Notes: generated from the letters alone by a model not told the origin. Positions 1 to 8,009 are shown, counted from the first letter of the stretch. The stretch: 64,000 nucleotides of DNA from Sphingomonas sp. PP-CE-3G-477 (GCF_003050745.1 NZ_QAOF01000007.1:62001-126000); one strand, 5' to 3'. Made by a program: numbers and translations.

Positions 1-1977
1 ATCGTCTCGCTGATGCTCGCCTCGGAATTCGCGATGTGCCTCGCCTGGGGCCCGGAACTCGGCTTCCTCTATAACGACCATTACGCGCGCATCATGCACG
101 ACAAGCACCCGCAGGCGCTCGGCCAGCGGTTTGCGGACGTATGGGCGGATGTCTGGAGCGATATCAGCCCCCTGGTCGACAAGGCGCTGGCGGGCGAAGC
201 GTCGTTCTTCGAGAATCTGCCGCTCGTCACCGACCGCAAGGGCTATGACGAGCACGCCTGGTTCACCTTCTCCTACTCGCCCGTGCGCGACGAGAGCGGC
301 GCGATCGCGGGCATGTTCTGCTCGACCTACGAAAGCACCGAGCGCGTCGTGACCGAACGCGCGCTGCGCGACGAGCGCGAGCGGATGAGCCAGATGTTCG
401 CGCAGGCGCCGACCTTCATGGCGATGTTGCGCGGGCCCGAGCACCGGTTCGAGCTGACCAACCCCGGCTACGACAAGCTGATCGGCCACCGCGAAGTGCT
501 GGGCCGCACCGTCGCCGATGCCTTGCCCGATGCGGTCGAACAAGGGTTCCTCGACCTGCTCGACGGCGTGTTCACGGGCGGCGACGCCTTCACCGCGCGC
601 GGGATGCTGTATGCGGTCCAGGCCGAACCCGGTGGTCCGATCGACGACCGCTATGTCGATTTCGTCTACCAGCCGATCCGCGACGCGACCGGCGCGGTCG
701 TCGGCGTGTTCGTCGAGGGCGCAGACGTCACCGATCGCAAGACGCTCGAACGCGACCTGCAATCGCTCAACGCCGACCTCGAACAGCGCGTCCGCGACCG
801 CACGCAGGAACTGATCGAAGCGCAGGAAGCGTTACGCCAGGCGCAGAAGATGGAGGCGGTCGGCCAGCTCACCGGCGGCATCGCGCACGATTTCAACAAT
901 CTGCTCCAGGGCATCACCGGCAGCCTGGAGATCGTCCAGCGTCGCGTCGCGCAAGGCCGGGTAAGCGAACTCGATCGCTTCATCACCGGCGCGACCACTG
1001 CCGCCAACCGCGCCGCCTCGCTGACCCACCGCCTGCTGGCGTTCTCGCGCCGCCAGCCGCTCGATCCACGCCCGGTCAAGGTCAACCCGCTGGTCGCCTC
1101 GCTCGAAGACCTGCTCCGCCGCACCACTGGTGAGCAGATCGAACTCGAAATGGTGCTCGCCGGTGGTTTGTGGACGACATTGTGCGATCCCAACCAGCTC
1201 GAGAATTCGCTGCTCAACCTCGTCATCAATGCGCGCGACGCGATGCCGCATGGGGGCAAGCTCACGATCGAGACGTGCAACGCGCATCTCGACGATCATT
1301 TCGCCGCCAGCCAGCGCGACGTCCGGCCCGGCCATTACGTGTGCATCTGCGTGTCCGATACCGGCACCGGCATGTCCGCCGACACCATCGCCAAGGCGTT
1401 CGAGCCGTTCTTCACGACCAAGCCGATCGGCCAGGGGACCGGGCTCGGCCTGTCGATGATCTACGGTTTCGCGCGCCAGTCCGAGGGCTATGCGAGGATC
1501 TATAGCGAGCTTGGCCAGGGCACGACGATCAAGCTGTATCTGCCGCGCCATTACGGCGAAGCGGAGCAGGACGAGGCGCTGCCCGGCCTGACGCAGGAGC
1601 ATGTCACCGATGCTGGCGAGATCGTGCTGGTAGTCGAGGACGATTCGGTCGTCCGCGCGCTGATCGTCGAGGTGCTGGGCGAATTGGGCTATCAGGCGAT
1701 CGAGGCGCATGACGGCCCTGCCGGACTTGAGCGCCTGCGCACGATGGAGCGCGTCGACCTGCTCGTCACCGACATCGGCCTGCCCGGCCTGAACGGTCGC
1801 CAGGTCGCAGATGCAGGCCGCGCGTTGCGTCCCGACCTGCGCGTACTGTTCATGACGGGCTATGCGGAGAATGCAGCGCTGGCGTCAGGCTTCCTTGAGC
1901 CGGGCATGTCGATGATCACCAAGCCGTTTGCGATGGAAGCGCTGGCGACGCAGATTCGGACGATGATCGAGGGCTGA
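1..1977 (+). CDS. PAS-containing hybrid histidine kinase (5' partial)
   Basis: The reading frame is open from base 1, so the true start lies upstream of the window. The visible part has two PAS-like sensor segments (about bases 13-340 and 390-750), a short coiled coil, and a HisKA domain whose phosphoacceptor His is at bases 886-888 in the motif GGIAHDFNNLL. A HATPase_c domain follows, with N box (NARDAM), G1 (DTGTGM) and G2 (GTGLGLS). A C-terminal receiver domain has its phosphoacceptor Asp at 1771-1773 (VTDIGLPG). This is a cytoplasmic hybrid sensor kinase; no membrane segment is seen in this portion. The H box is of the HDFNN type common in PAS hybrid kinases of alphaproteobacteria. The signal and any partner regulator are unknown. 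Downstream lie repeats, so it is the last gene of its unit. Confidence 0.93.
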   Translation: MVSLMLASEFAMCLAWGPELGFLYNDHYARIMHDKHPQALGQRFADVWADVWSDISPLVDKALAGEASFFENLPLVTDRKGYDEHAWFTFSYSPVRDESGAIAGMFCSTYESTERVVTERALRDERERMSQMFAQAPTFMAMLRGPEHRFELTNPGYDKLIGHREVLGRTVADALPDAVEQGFLDLLDGVFTGGDAFTARGMLYAVQAEPGGPIDDRYVDFVYQPIRDATGAVVGVFVEGADVTDRKTLERDLQSLNADLEQRVRDRTQELIEAQEALRQAQKMEAVGQLTGGIAHDFNNLLQGITGSLEIVQRRVAQGRVSELDRFITGATTAANRAASLTHRLLAFSRRQPLDPRPVKVNPLVASLEDLLRRTTGEQIELEMVLAGGLWTTLCDPNQLENSLLNLVINARDAMPHGGKLTIETCNAHLDDHFAASQRDVRPGHYVCICVSDTGTGMSADTIAKAFEPFFTTKPIGQGTGLGLSMIYGFARQSEGYARIYSELGQGTTIKLYLPRHYGEAEQDEALPGLTQEHVTDAGEIVLVVEDDSVVRALIVEVLGELGYQAIEAHDGPAGLERLRTMERVDLLVTDIGLPGLNGRQVADAGRALRPDLRVLFMTGYAENAALASGFLEPGMSMITKPFAMEALATQIRTMIEG

Positions 1978-2022
1978 GGCGGACCGGGCGCGCCAACCAA
2001 TCGCCGCCATTCCCGCCAATCA

Positions 2023-2126
2023 CCACCCCGGCGAAGGCCGGGGCCCAGTTGGAAAGGTCGCAGTAACGACGCGCCGCGCTGAGTTAGCAACGCCCCCCAA
2101 CTGGGCCCCGGCCTTCGCCGGGGTGG
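2023..2126. repeat. Type-A long palindrome, copy 1
   Basis: Outer arms of about 30 bases are perfect inverted repeats (ccaccccggcgaaggccggg and its complement, continuing to cccagttgg/ccaactggg). They enclose a loop of about 44 bases. Six related copies occur in the window at 14747, 25355, 28841, 32711, 43770 and 48881. Confidence 0.92.
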
Positions 2127-2158
2127 GGCGATTTGAGGTTACCTTCGCATCACCACCG

Positions 2159-2236
2159 TTCCCCCGCGAAGGCGGGGGTCCAGGAATCAAGTAGGGCGAC
2201 GTTCGTGGTTCCTGGGCCCCCGCCTTCGCGGGGGAA
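2159..2236. repeat. Type-B palindrome, copy 1
   Basis: Inverted repeat built on cccccgcgaaggcggggg and its complement, with arms extended by tccaggaa/ttcctggg. It is distinct from type A by its cgcgaaggcg core. Related copies are at 14667, 39667, 43668 and, more diverged, 62636. Confidence 0.9.
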
Positions 2237-2636
2237 CTAGAGCGCCCCCCCCATATCCAGTGCCTACTCCTACCTGCTCCGCTTGAAGCAACATTTGCCA
2301 CCTTCCGCCCTTAAATAATTTTTCGTTCCCGCTTCGCCCCCTTGCGCTTCACGAACCCCGCAGAAGTCCACGCGTCGCGAATATCCCGCCCGGCCAAGCC
2401 GCATGCGAACGCGACGAACCGAGCCCCCGACCACCCCCGCACCCCCTTGCGTCTCTCCGCGCTTTGGCACAATCTCTTGGGGTTGCGTTCGGGGGCGGAC
2501 CCAATCGCTGGTAGAACATCCCTCGCATGGCCCTATGCGAACCGATCATATGCGCGCCTTCCACCGCCGCGATGATCACCTTTTGTTCTCCCGTTAGGGG
2601 CCGTCCGATGGTAGCATGGCGACATGACGCCGATTC

Positions 2637-2651
2637 GAACGAATACAGAAC
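2637..2651. promoter_or_regulatory. Candidate LexA operator upstream of nrdA
   Basis: The sequence GAACGAATACAGAAC is GAAC-N7-GAAC, the complement of GTTC-N7-GTTC, the known LexA box of alphaproteobacteria. It ends 3 bases before the AGGAG ribosome site of nrdA. Binding would block nrdA transcription or early elongation and link dNTP supply to DNA damage. The site is short, so chance occurrence is possible. Confidence 0.5.
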
Positions 2652-2667
2652 ACTAGGAGCGGTTTCG

Positions 2668-4602
2668 ATGGATTTCAGAGACAGCAGCCGGGATAGCGAC
2701 ATGACCACAGACACGATCGACCAAGTCACCGCCGAACAGACCACTGCAACGCCCGCCGCCGAGGCCCCCAAGGCGCCGCGCCAGGCGCAGGACAGCCACT
2801 CCGTGCGCGCGCAGATCTACCCGGTCGAGGTCGATCACAGCCGCGACGCGCTGCTGACCGAATTCGGCAAGGACACGCTCCGAGATCGTTATCTGCTCCC
2901 GGGCGAGAGCTACCAGGACCTGTTCGTCCGCGTCGCGTCGGCCTATGCCGATGACGCCGGCCACGCGCAGCGCCTTTACGACGCGATCTCGAAGCTCTGG
3001 TTCATGCCCGCCACGCCCGTTCTCTCGAACGGCGGCACCGGTCGCGGCCTGCCGATCTCGTGCTATCTCAACTCGGTCCCCGACAGCCTCGGCGGTATCG
3101 TCGACACCTGGAACGAGAATGTCTGGCTCGCCTCGCGCGGCGGCGGCATCGGCACCTATTGGGGCAACGTCCGCGGCATCGGCGAGCCGGTCGGCCTCAA
3201 CGGCAAGACCAGCGGCATCATCCCGTTCGTCCGCGTCATGGATTCGCTGACGCTCGCAATCTCGCAGGGCTCGCTGCGCCGCGGTTCGGCCGCCGTGTAT
3301 CTCGACGTCTCGCACCCTGAGATCGAGGAATTCCTCGAAATCCGCAAACCCTCGGGCGATTTCAACCGCAAGGCGCTCAACCTTCACCACGGCGTGCTGA
3401 TCACCGACGCCTTCATGGAAGCCGTCCGCAACGGCGACGAATGGCACCTCCGCTCGCCGAAGGACCAGGCGATCCGCGCCACCGTCGACGCGCGCTCGCT
3501 GTTCCAAAAGCTCGTCGAGACCCGCCTCCAGACCGGCGAGCCGTACATCGTCTTCGCCGACCACGTGAACAAGGCGATGCCAAAGCATCACCGCGAACTC
3601 GGCCTCAAGGTCTCGACCTCGAACCTGTGCTCGGAGATCACGCTGCCGACCGGCAAGGATCACCTCGGCAACGAGCGTACGGCCGTGTGCTGCCTGTCGT
3701 CGCTGAACCTCGAAACCTGGGATCAGTGGAAGGACGAGAAGGGCCTGATCGAGGACGTCATGCGCTTCCTCGACAACGTGCTGCAGGATTACATCGACCG
3801 CCACGAACCCGGCATGGAGCGCGCCGCCTACAGCGCGGGCCGCGAACGCTCGGTCGGTCTCGGCGTGATGGGCTTCCACAGCTTCCTCCAGGCACGCGGC
3901 ATCCCGTTCGAGGGCGCGATGGCGAAGTCGTGGAACCTGCGCATGTTCAAGCACATCAGCAGCCAGGCCAACGAAGCCTCGATGCAGCTCGCGATCGAGC
4001 GCGGCCCCTGCCCCGATGCCGCTGACGTCGGCGCGATGGAGCGCTTCAGCTGCAAGATGGCGATCGCACCGACCGCGTCGATCTCGATCATCTGCGGCGG
4101 CACGTCGGCGTGCATCGAGCCGATCCCGGCGAACATCTACACGCACAAGACGCTGTCGGGCAGCTTCTCGATCAAGAACCCGTATCTCGAAAAGATGCTG
4201 AGCGAGAAGTCGAAGAACTCGGACGCGGTGTGGAACTCGATCCTCGAACAGGGTGGCTCGGTCCAGCATCTCGACTTCCTCTCGGTCGAGGAAAAGGACT
4301 GCTACAAGACGTCGTTCGAGATCGACCAGCGCTGGCTGCTCGAACTCGCCGCCGATCGCACGCCGTACATCGACCAGGCGCAGTCGCTGAACCTGTTCAT
4401 CCCCGCCGACGTCGAGAAGTGGGATCTGCTCATGCTCCACTTCCGCGCATGGGAGCTCGGCATCAAGTCGCTCTATTACCTCCGCTCGAAGTCGGTCCAG
4501 CGCGCGGGCTTCGCCGGCGGTGTCGAGGCGGACAACACCATCGACCTGCGCCAGATCGACGTCGAGTCGAAGGATTACGATGAGTGCCTTGCCTGCCAGT
4601 AA
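2668..4602 (+). CDS. nrdA: Ribonucleoside-diphosphate reductase, class Ia large (alpha) subunit
   Basis: Catalytic subunit that reduces ribonucleoside diphosphates for DNA synthesis, working with NrdB (5616-6668). The start at 2668 is chosen because AGGAG lies 8 bases upstream; the open frame continues further upstream with implausible residues. All catalytic residues are visible: active-site Cys132 (SCYLN), the N319-L-C321-S-E323 motif holding the thiyl radical Cys, a second redox Cys at 341/342, and the radical-transfer pair Tyr603-Tyr604. The C-terminal tail ends CLACQ, a two-Cys swivelling tail. At 644 residues it is about 115 shorter than E. coli NrdA; the N-terminal ATP-cone (overall activity site) appears absent. 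A possible LexA box lies immediately upstream. Confidence 0.97.
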   Translation: MDFRDSSRDSDMTTDTIDQVTAEQTTATPAAEAPKAPRQAQDSHSVRAQIYPVEVDHSRDALLTEFGKDTLRDRYLLPGESYQDLFVRVASAYADDAGHAQRLYDAISKLWFMPATPVLSNGGTGRGLPISCYLNSVPDSLGGIVDTWNENVWLASRGGGIGTYWGNVRGIGEPVGLNGKTSGIIPFVRVMDSLTLAISQGSLRRGSAAVYLDVSHPEIEEFLEIRKPSGDFNRKALNLHHGVLITDAFMEAVRNGDEWHLRSPKDQAIRATVDARSLFQKLVETRLQTGEPYIVFADHVNKAMPKHHRELGLKVSTSNLCSEITLPTGKDHLGNERTAVCCLSSLNLETWDQWKDEKGLIEDVMRFLDNVLQDYIDRHEPGMERAAYSAGRERSVGLGVMGFHSFLQARGIPFEGAMAKSWNLRMFKHISSQANEASMQLAIERGPCPDAADVGAMERFSCKMAIAPTASISIICGGTSACIEPIPANIYTHKTLSGSFSIKNPYLEKMLSEKSKNSDAVWNSILEQGGSVQHLDFLSVEEKDCYKTSFEIDQRWLLELAADRTPYIDQAQSLNLFIPADVEKWDLLMLHFRAWELGIKSLYYLRSKSVQRAGFAGGVEADNTIDLRQIDVESKDYDECLACQ

Positions 4603-4625
4603 GGCCTCTCGGCGTTCAAGCGTGA

Positions 4626-4697
4626 CCCCGGCCCGTGAACCACGGACCGGGGCGCCTGACGCAAAAAACCCCGGCCCGCGCGAAGCGGACCGGGGTT
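4626..4697. terminator. Two tandem hairpins between convergent nrdA and the DUF2171 gene
   Basis: Hairpin 1 (4626-4652) pairs ccccgg with ccgggg just after nrdA. Hairpin 2 (4667-4697) pairs aaccccgg with ccggggtt and has an A-run at 4663-4668, which reads as a U-run on the minus strand. Hairpin 2 is therefore a good intrinsic terminator for the minus-strand gene. Hairpin 1 probably serves nrdA, though it lacks a T-run. Confidence 0.75.
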
Positions 4698-4739
4698 CGA
4701 GCAGGCTATGCGGCGCGTTCGATACGCACCGCGTTCGCG

Positions 4740-5000
4740 TCAGGCCTCTTCTTCGAACGTCACCGCCACGTCGGCGTTGGCGGAAAGCCGGACCTTGCCG
4801 TCCTCGATATCCGCGACCAGCCCGAGCGAGATGAAGTGATGATGCCCTTCATGGCTGCCCGTGCCCTCGACGACCTGCGCGCCCGAGTCCTTCTTGGTCA
4901 GCTTGATGCGGTTGCCTTCGACCTTGTCGACGGTGCCGACATGGACGCCGTCCGCGCCGATGACTTCGGCATGTTCCTGGATCTTGGTTGCATCGACCAT
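4740..5000 (-). CDS. DUF2171-type small protein
   Basis: An 86-residue soluble protein starting MVDATKIQEHAEVIG, with a PRC-barrel-like beta pattern (VGTVDKVEGNRIKLTKKD, then HHFISLGLVADI). This resembles the DUF2171 family seen in many alphaproteobacteria, often linked to stress genes; its biochemical role is unknown. The ATG at 5000 is chosen because AGGAG lies 7 bases upstream; an upstream extension has no support. It lies antiparallel between nrdA and nrdB and ends at a strong minus-strand terminator, so it is its own transcription unit. Confidence 0.8.
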   Translation of the reverse strand: MVDATKIQEHAEVIGADGVHVGTVDKVEGNRIKLTKKDSGAQVVEGTGSHEGHHHFISLGLVADIEDGKVRLSANADVAVTFEEEA

Positions 5001-5056
5001 GGTCGTTCTCCTGTGGTAGGTTCGGCATCTCAACGCACGTCATGCGAGTTCGCCGC

Positions 5057-5260
5057 ATGACATATGGTTCAGCTATCATGTTCGTGGTCGCGGGCGTGCT
5101 CGGAATCGTCGGCACCGCGATGCTGCTCCGGTTGCGCTCACCGAACATCACCGAACCGCAGACCTATGCGTTTCGGATGATCGGGATCATGCTGACGTCC
5201 GGCGCGATCGTCCTCGCGATGTCCGCCGCCGCGATGTGGCAATGGAGCACCGAGACATGA
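5057..5260 (+). CDS. Small two-helix membrane protein, unknown function
   Basis: About 67 residues from MTYGSAIMFVVAGVLG. Two hydrophobic segments (about residues 4-23 and 36-57) are separated by a short polar loop (RLRSPNITEPQTYAFR). Starts at 5042, 5057 or 5078 are all possible because no clear ribosome site precedes any of them. The gene is close to a second small membrane gene (13-base gap) and nrdB follows, so the three may be co-transcribed. I do not recognise the family. Confidence comes from good codon-position GC and the membrane topology. Confidence 0.6.
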   Translation: MTYGSAIMFVVAGVLGIVGTAMLLRLRSPNITEPQTYAFRMIGIMLTSGAIVLAMSAAAMWQWSTET

Positions 5261-5273
5261 CGCTGAACACGCC

Positions 5274-5564
5274 ATGAGCCTGAATACACTGGTCCTGATC
5301 CTCGCGGTGTTCGTCCTCTGCATGGCGAACGTCATGCTCGGCCGTCACTGGAGCCGCCTCGATCACAATCCCTGGTCGAGATCGTCCTCGGATCGCGTGC
5401 TCGACATCGATCCCGAGGTCGACAGCGAGCCCGTCCCCGGCTGGAATCCCGGCACGATGGACGTCGCCAAGATCCGTCAGCGCGGTCGCCAGTTGATGAT
5501 CGCCGCACCGATCGCCTCGGTCGTCTTCGTGGTCGTCGTGATGGTCAGTTCCAGCCGCTTCTAG
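5274..5564 (+). CDS. Small membrane protein, unknown function
   Basis: 96 residues with a hydrophobic N-terminal helix (about 3-21), a polar central loop rich in Asp, Pro and Arg (DHNPWSRSSSDRVLDIDPE), and a C-terminal helix (about 74-92). Both termini are likely on the same side of the membrane. It is followed 51 bases later by nrdB, suggesting shared transcription. I do not recognise the family and propose no function. Confidence 0.65.
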   Translation: MSLNTLVLILAVFVLCMANVMLGRHWSRLDHNPWSRSSSDRVLDIDPEVDSEPVPGWNPGTMDVAKIRQRGRQLMIAAPIASVVFVVVVMVSSSRF

Positions 5565-5615
5565 TTTCCATTCTACCGTTTCACCCAGTTTCCCAAATTT
5601 CTTCCGGAGTATCCC

Positions 5616-6668
5616 ATGTCCCTCCTTCACGCCTCCAAGCAGTACAAGCCGTTCGAATACCCCTGGGCGTTCGAGTTCTGGAAGCGCCAGCAGCAGCTCC
5701 ACTGGCTCCCCGAGGAAGTGCCCTTGGGCGAGGATTGCCGCGATTGGGCGCAGAAGCTCAGCGACCACGAGCGCAACCTGCTCACGCAGATCTTCCGCTT
5801 CTTCACGCAGGCCGATGTCGAGGTGCAGGATTGCTACCACGAAAAGTATGGCCGCGTGTTCAAGCCGACCGAGATCAAGATGATGCTGACCTCGTTCAGC
5901 AACATGGAGACGGTCCACATCGCCGCCTACAGCCATCTGCTCGACACCATCGGCATGCCCGAGAGCGAGTACGGCGCCTTCCTCGAATATGCCGAGATGA
6001 AGGAAAAGCATGACTACATGCAGCAGTTCACCGTCGACAACGACGAGGACATCGCGCGCACGTTGGCCATGTTCGGCGGCTTCACCGAGGGCGTCCAGCT
6101 GTTCGCGTCGTTCGCGATGCTGATGAACTTCCCGCGCTTCAACAAGATGAAGGGCATGGGCCAGATCGTCACCTGGTCGATCCGCGACGAGAGCCTCCAC
6201 TGCGAGGGCATCATCAAGATGTTCCACACCTTCTGTCAGGAGCGCCAGTGCCTGACCAAGGCGGTGAAAGACGACATCGCCGACGTCTGCCAGACGACGA
6301 TCCGCCTCGAGGACAATTTCATCGACCTCGCCTTCGAGATGGGCCCGGTCAACGGCATGACCCCCAAGGAGATCAAGAAGTACATCCGCTTCATCGCCGA
6401 CTGGCGCATGACGCAGCTCGGCCTGAAGCCGATCTACATGATCGACGAGCACCCGCTGCCCTGGCTCGCCCCGATGCTCAACGGCGTCGAGCACGCCAAC
6501 TTCTTCGAACAGCGCGCCACCGAATACTCGAAGGCCGCGACCAAGGGCCAGTGGAACGACGTCTGGGACTCGTTCGACAAGCGCCAGACCGCGAAGAAGG
6601 GGCCGGCTGCTAACGTGGACCTGAGTGAGGTTCGGGATATGTTCAGCGATTCGGTTGCGGCGGAGTAA
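5616..6668 (+). CDS. nrdB: Ribonucleoside-diphosphate reductase, class Ia small (beta) subunit
   Basis: Ferritin-like radical-generating subunit of class Ia ribonucleotide reductase, 350 residues. The di-iron ligands and radical Tyr are visible: Asp67, Glu98, His101, radical Tyr105 (in METVHIAAY), Glu158, Glu192 and His195 (RDESLH). The spacing matches E. coli D84/E115/H118/Y122/E204/E238/H241. The retained Tyr argues for a tyrosyl-radical class Ia enzyme rather than class Ic. CGGAG lies 9 bases before the ATG. It is separated from nrdA by about 1 kb of small genes, one of them antiparallel, so it probably has its own promoter. Confidence 0.97.
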   Translation: MSLLHASKQYKPFEYPWAFEFWKRQQQLHWLPEEVPLGEDCRDWAQKLSDHERNLLTQIFRFFTQADVEVQDCYHEKYGRVFKPTEIKMMLTSFSNMETVHIAAYSHLLDTIGMPESEYGAFLEYAEMKEKHDYMQQFTVDNDEDIARTLAMFGGFTEGVQLFASFAMLMNFPRFNKMKGMGQIVTWSIRDESLHCEGIIKMFHTFCQERQCLTKAVKDDIADVCQTTIRLEDNFIDLAFEMGPVNGMTPKEIKKYIRFIADWRMTQLGLKPIYMIDEHPLPWLAPMLNGVEHANFFEQRATEYSKAATKGQWNDVWDSFDKRQTAKKGPAANVDLSEVRDMFSDSVAAE

Positions 6669-6771
6669 GTCGCACCGCGCGAGGGTTTAGCGAAAGCTAA
6701 ACCCCGCCCCGGCGGTGCGACCGGCCGGCGGCGCTATGAGCGCCGACCGACGGCATGGGCTTTGCCCATGC
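6669..6771 (+). ncRNA. Structured element, copy A, directly after nrdB
   Basis: Begins at the base after the nrdB stop codon. Stems: gtcgcaccgc (6669-6678) with gcggtgcgac (6712-6721), enclosing gggtttagc-gaaa-gctaaaccc (a GNRA tetraloop); then ggcgct-atg-agcgcc (6730-6744); then gcatgggc-ttt-gcccatgc (6753-6771). The blocks cggccggcgg and ccgaccgacg also occur in copy B (17758-17842), where the intervening stems have different bases that still pair. Could be an RNA element or a mobile REP-like sequence; strand is assumed from the host gene. Confidence 0.55.
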
Positions 6772-6851
6772 CGATCAGTCCAATACCGACCATGTTAATT
6801 CTTTGACCTGCTGTGGATCTGTTACGGTTTTATCGTTAACAAGGAAAAACC

Positions 6852-7052
6852 ATGGCAAGCTACTCTGTGAACAACAAGGCGCAGACGAACGGCGATCATG
6901 AAGTCCACGAGACATCATGCCGCTACCTGCCGAGCGACAAGAAATATCTTGGTGATTACACATCATGTTCATCAGCCGTAACCGAAGCCAAGAAAACCTA
7001 TTCGCAATCGAACGGCTGCGCGACGTGTTCGACTGCGTGCCATACTAGCTGA
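6852..7052 (+). CDS. Cys-rich small protein, unknown function
   Basis: 66 residues, starting MASYSVNNKAQTNGDHEVH and ending CATCSTACHTS. Five Cys and three His residues, including a C-terminal CxxCxxxCH cluster, could bind metal or form disulfides. There is no signal peptide, so it is probably cytoplasmic. AAGGAAAA lies 5 bases before the ATG, and the local sequence is less GC-rich than its neighbours. I believe such NGDHEVH-type short proteins are found in scattered bacteria without a known function. It lies at the head of a block of toxin-antitoxin-like genes and may belong to the same acquired segment. Confidence 0.72.
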   Translation: MASYSVNNKAQTNGDHEVHETSCRYLPSDKKYLGDYTSCSSAVTEAKKTYSQSNGCATCSTACHTS

Positions 7053-7107
7053 TCGCCTTAGTTATCGCGGTCCCGCCGGCGGAAAATATCGGCGGGACCG
7101 GTGAACC

Positions 7108-7422
7108 ATGATCGAACCGCTCCACATCGAGATCCGCCAGACGGCAATCTTTACCCGCTGGTTCGCAAACCTCCGCGACGTACGCGCCAGGGCTCGCATC
7201 GCCGCCCGCATCCGCCGCCTGTCACTCGGCCAGTTCGGTGACGTCAAATCGCTCGGTGGCGGTATCGGCGAACTGCGCATCGACTATGGCCCCGGTTACC
7301 GCATCTATATCGCACAACGTGGCGCCACGCTGGTTCTGCTGCTGACGGGAGGTGACAAATCCCGGCAAAGCGCGGATATTCAGCATGCCCGCGAAATCGC
7401 CAAGGCTTGGGAGTCTAACTGA
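7108..7422 (+). CDS. RelE/HigB-like toxin (addiction module killer protein)
   Basis: 104 residues with the RelE-fold pattern of the phage-related addiction-module killer family: IRQTAIFTRWFANLRDVRARARI, then VKSLGGGIGELRIDYGPGYRIYIAQ and a C-terminal LLTGGDKSRQSADI. Family members are mRNA interferases or translation inhibitors. Its stop overlaps the start of the antitoxin gene (TGATG at 7420-7424), the toxin-first order typical of HigBA-type pairs. The conserved basic residues and the GxxYRIY strand are intact, so it appears functional. Confidence 0.9.
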   Translation: MIEPLHIEIRQTAIFTRWFANLRDVRARARIAARIRRLSLGQFGDVKSLGGGIGELRIDYGPGYRIYIAQRGATLVLLLTGGDKSRQSADIQHAREIAKAWESN

Positions 7423-7664
7423 TGGCCCTTGAAACAATCGGCTGGAACGCCACCGACCATCTCGACAGCGATGCCGCAATCCTCGCCTATCTCGAAGCGG
7501 TCTTCGAAGACGGCGACCCCGCACTGATCGCCGCCGCGCTGGCCGACATATCCAACGTCCGCGGCATCGCCGAACAGCCCACACCCCAACCCGACATTGC
7601 GCTCGACTCGGTCATTCGAACGCTCAAGGCGCTCGGTCTCGAACTCACCGCGAAGGCAGCATGA
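7422..7664 (+). CDS. HigA-like antitoxin of the addiction-module antidote family
   Basis: 80 residues; partner of the toxin immediately upstream, overlapping it by one base. It carries WNATDHLDSDAAILAYLEAVFEDGD and AALADISNVRG, the N-terminal part of the putative addiction-module antidote family. Longer relatives have a complete XRE-type helix-turn-helix with MTQLA near position 45-60. Here the chain is shorter and the recognition helix looks degenerate (NVRGIAEQPTPQPDIALDSV). It would neutralise the toxin and may autoregulate, but the DNA-binding part may be eroded. Confidence 0.85.
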   Translation: MALETIGWNATDHLDSDAAILAYLEAVFEDGDPALIAAALADISNVRGIAEQPTPQPDIALDSVIRTLKALGLELTAKAA

Positions 7665-7726
7665 GCTTCATGCCAAAGGCTGCGCAGACCTTTTGCCGCT
7701 AGAGATGATCGCAGGTGCAGACCTCG

Positions 7727-7990
7727 ATGATTAAACTCGTTCGCCTCGCCGCGGTCGGTGACGACGCCCTGCAGCTCGTATTCTCGGATGGCGCTGCGGC
7801 GTTCTGGTCGGCCGCCGATCTCATCGCACGCGACACGGTCATGACGCGCCCTCTTTCCGACCCAGACTACTTCGCCCGCGCCATCATCGAAGGCGGCGCG
7901 CTCGCTTGGCCCAACGGGTTCGAATTGTCGGCCGACAGCCTCCATCGCCGACTGAGTCTGACGGACGAACAGGCCCTCTCCGCCACCTGA
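7727..7990 (+). CDS. DUF2442 domain protein
   Basis: 87 residues from MIKLVRLAAVGDDALQLVFSDG, with the DUF2442 pattern of a short beta sheet (VFSDGAAAFWSAADLIA) and the conserved IIEGGALAWPNGFELSADSL. An in-frame GTG at 7715 is an alternative start; ATG 7727 is preferred because AGGTG lies 9 bases before it. DUF2442 proteins are usually paired with DUF4160 as a toxin-antitoxin-like unit, but no DUF4160 gene is seen here. It is either an orphan or has another partner. Confidence 0.78.
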   Translation: MIKLVRLAAVGDDALQLVFSDGAAAFWSAADLIARDTVMTRPLSDPDYFARAIIEGGALAWPNGFELSADSLHRRLSLTDEQALSAT

Positions 7991-8009
7991 CCCCGAAAGA
8001 CCCCGTCCT

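Larger units (their letters stand above)
1978..2667. other. Intergenic region with two palindromic repeats and the nrdA upstream region
   Basis: This 690-base gap holds one long type-A palindrome and one type-B palindrome (listed separately), then about 380 bases of leader before nrdA. Open frames here have non-biological composition. The only regulatory sequence I can support is a GAAC-N7-GAAC pair at 2637-2651. Confidence 0.7.

Noticed and set aside
2278..2667. NrdR box or riboswitch before nrdA
   Set aside because: No sequence close to the NrdR palindrome and no recognisable riboswitch core was found.
2527..2667. Upstream start for nrdA at 2527
   Set aside because: Residues there are not conserved-looking and a good ribosome site exists at 2655-2659 for ATG 2668.
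7422..7664. Treating the short HigA as a pseudogene
   Set aside because: The frame is intact and coupled to the toxin; a short variant is as likely as decay.
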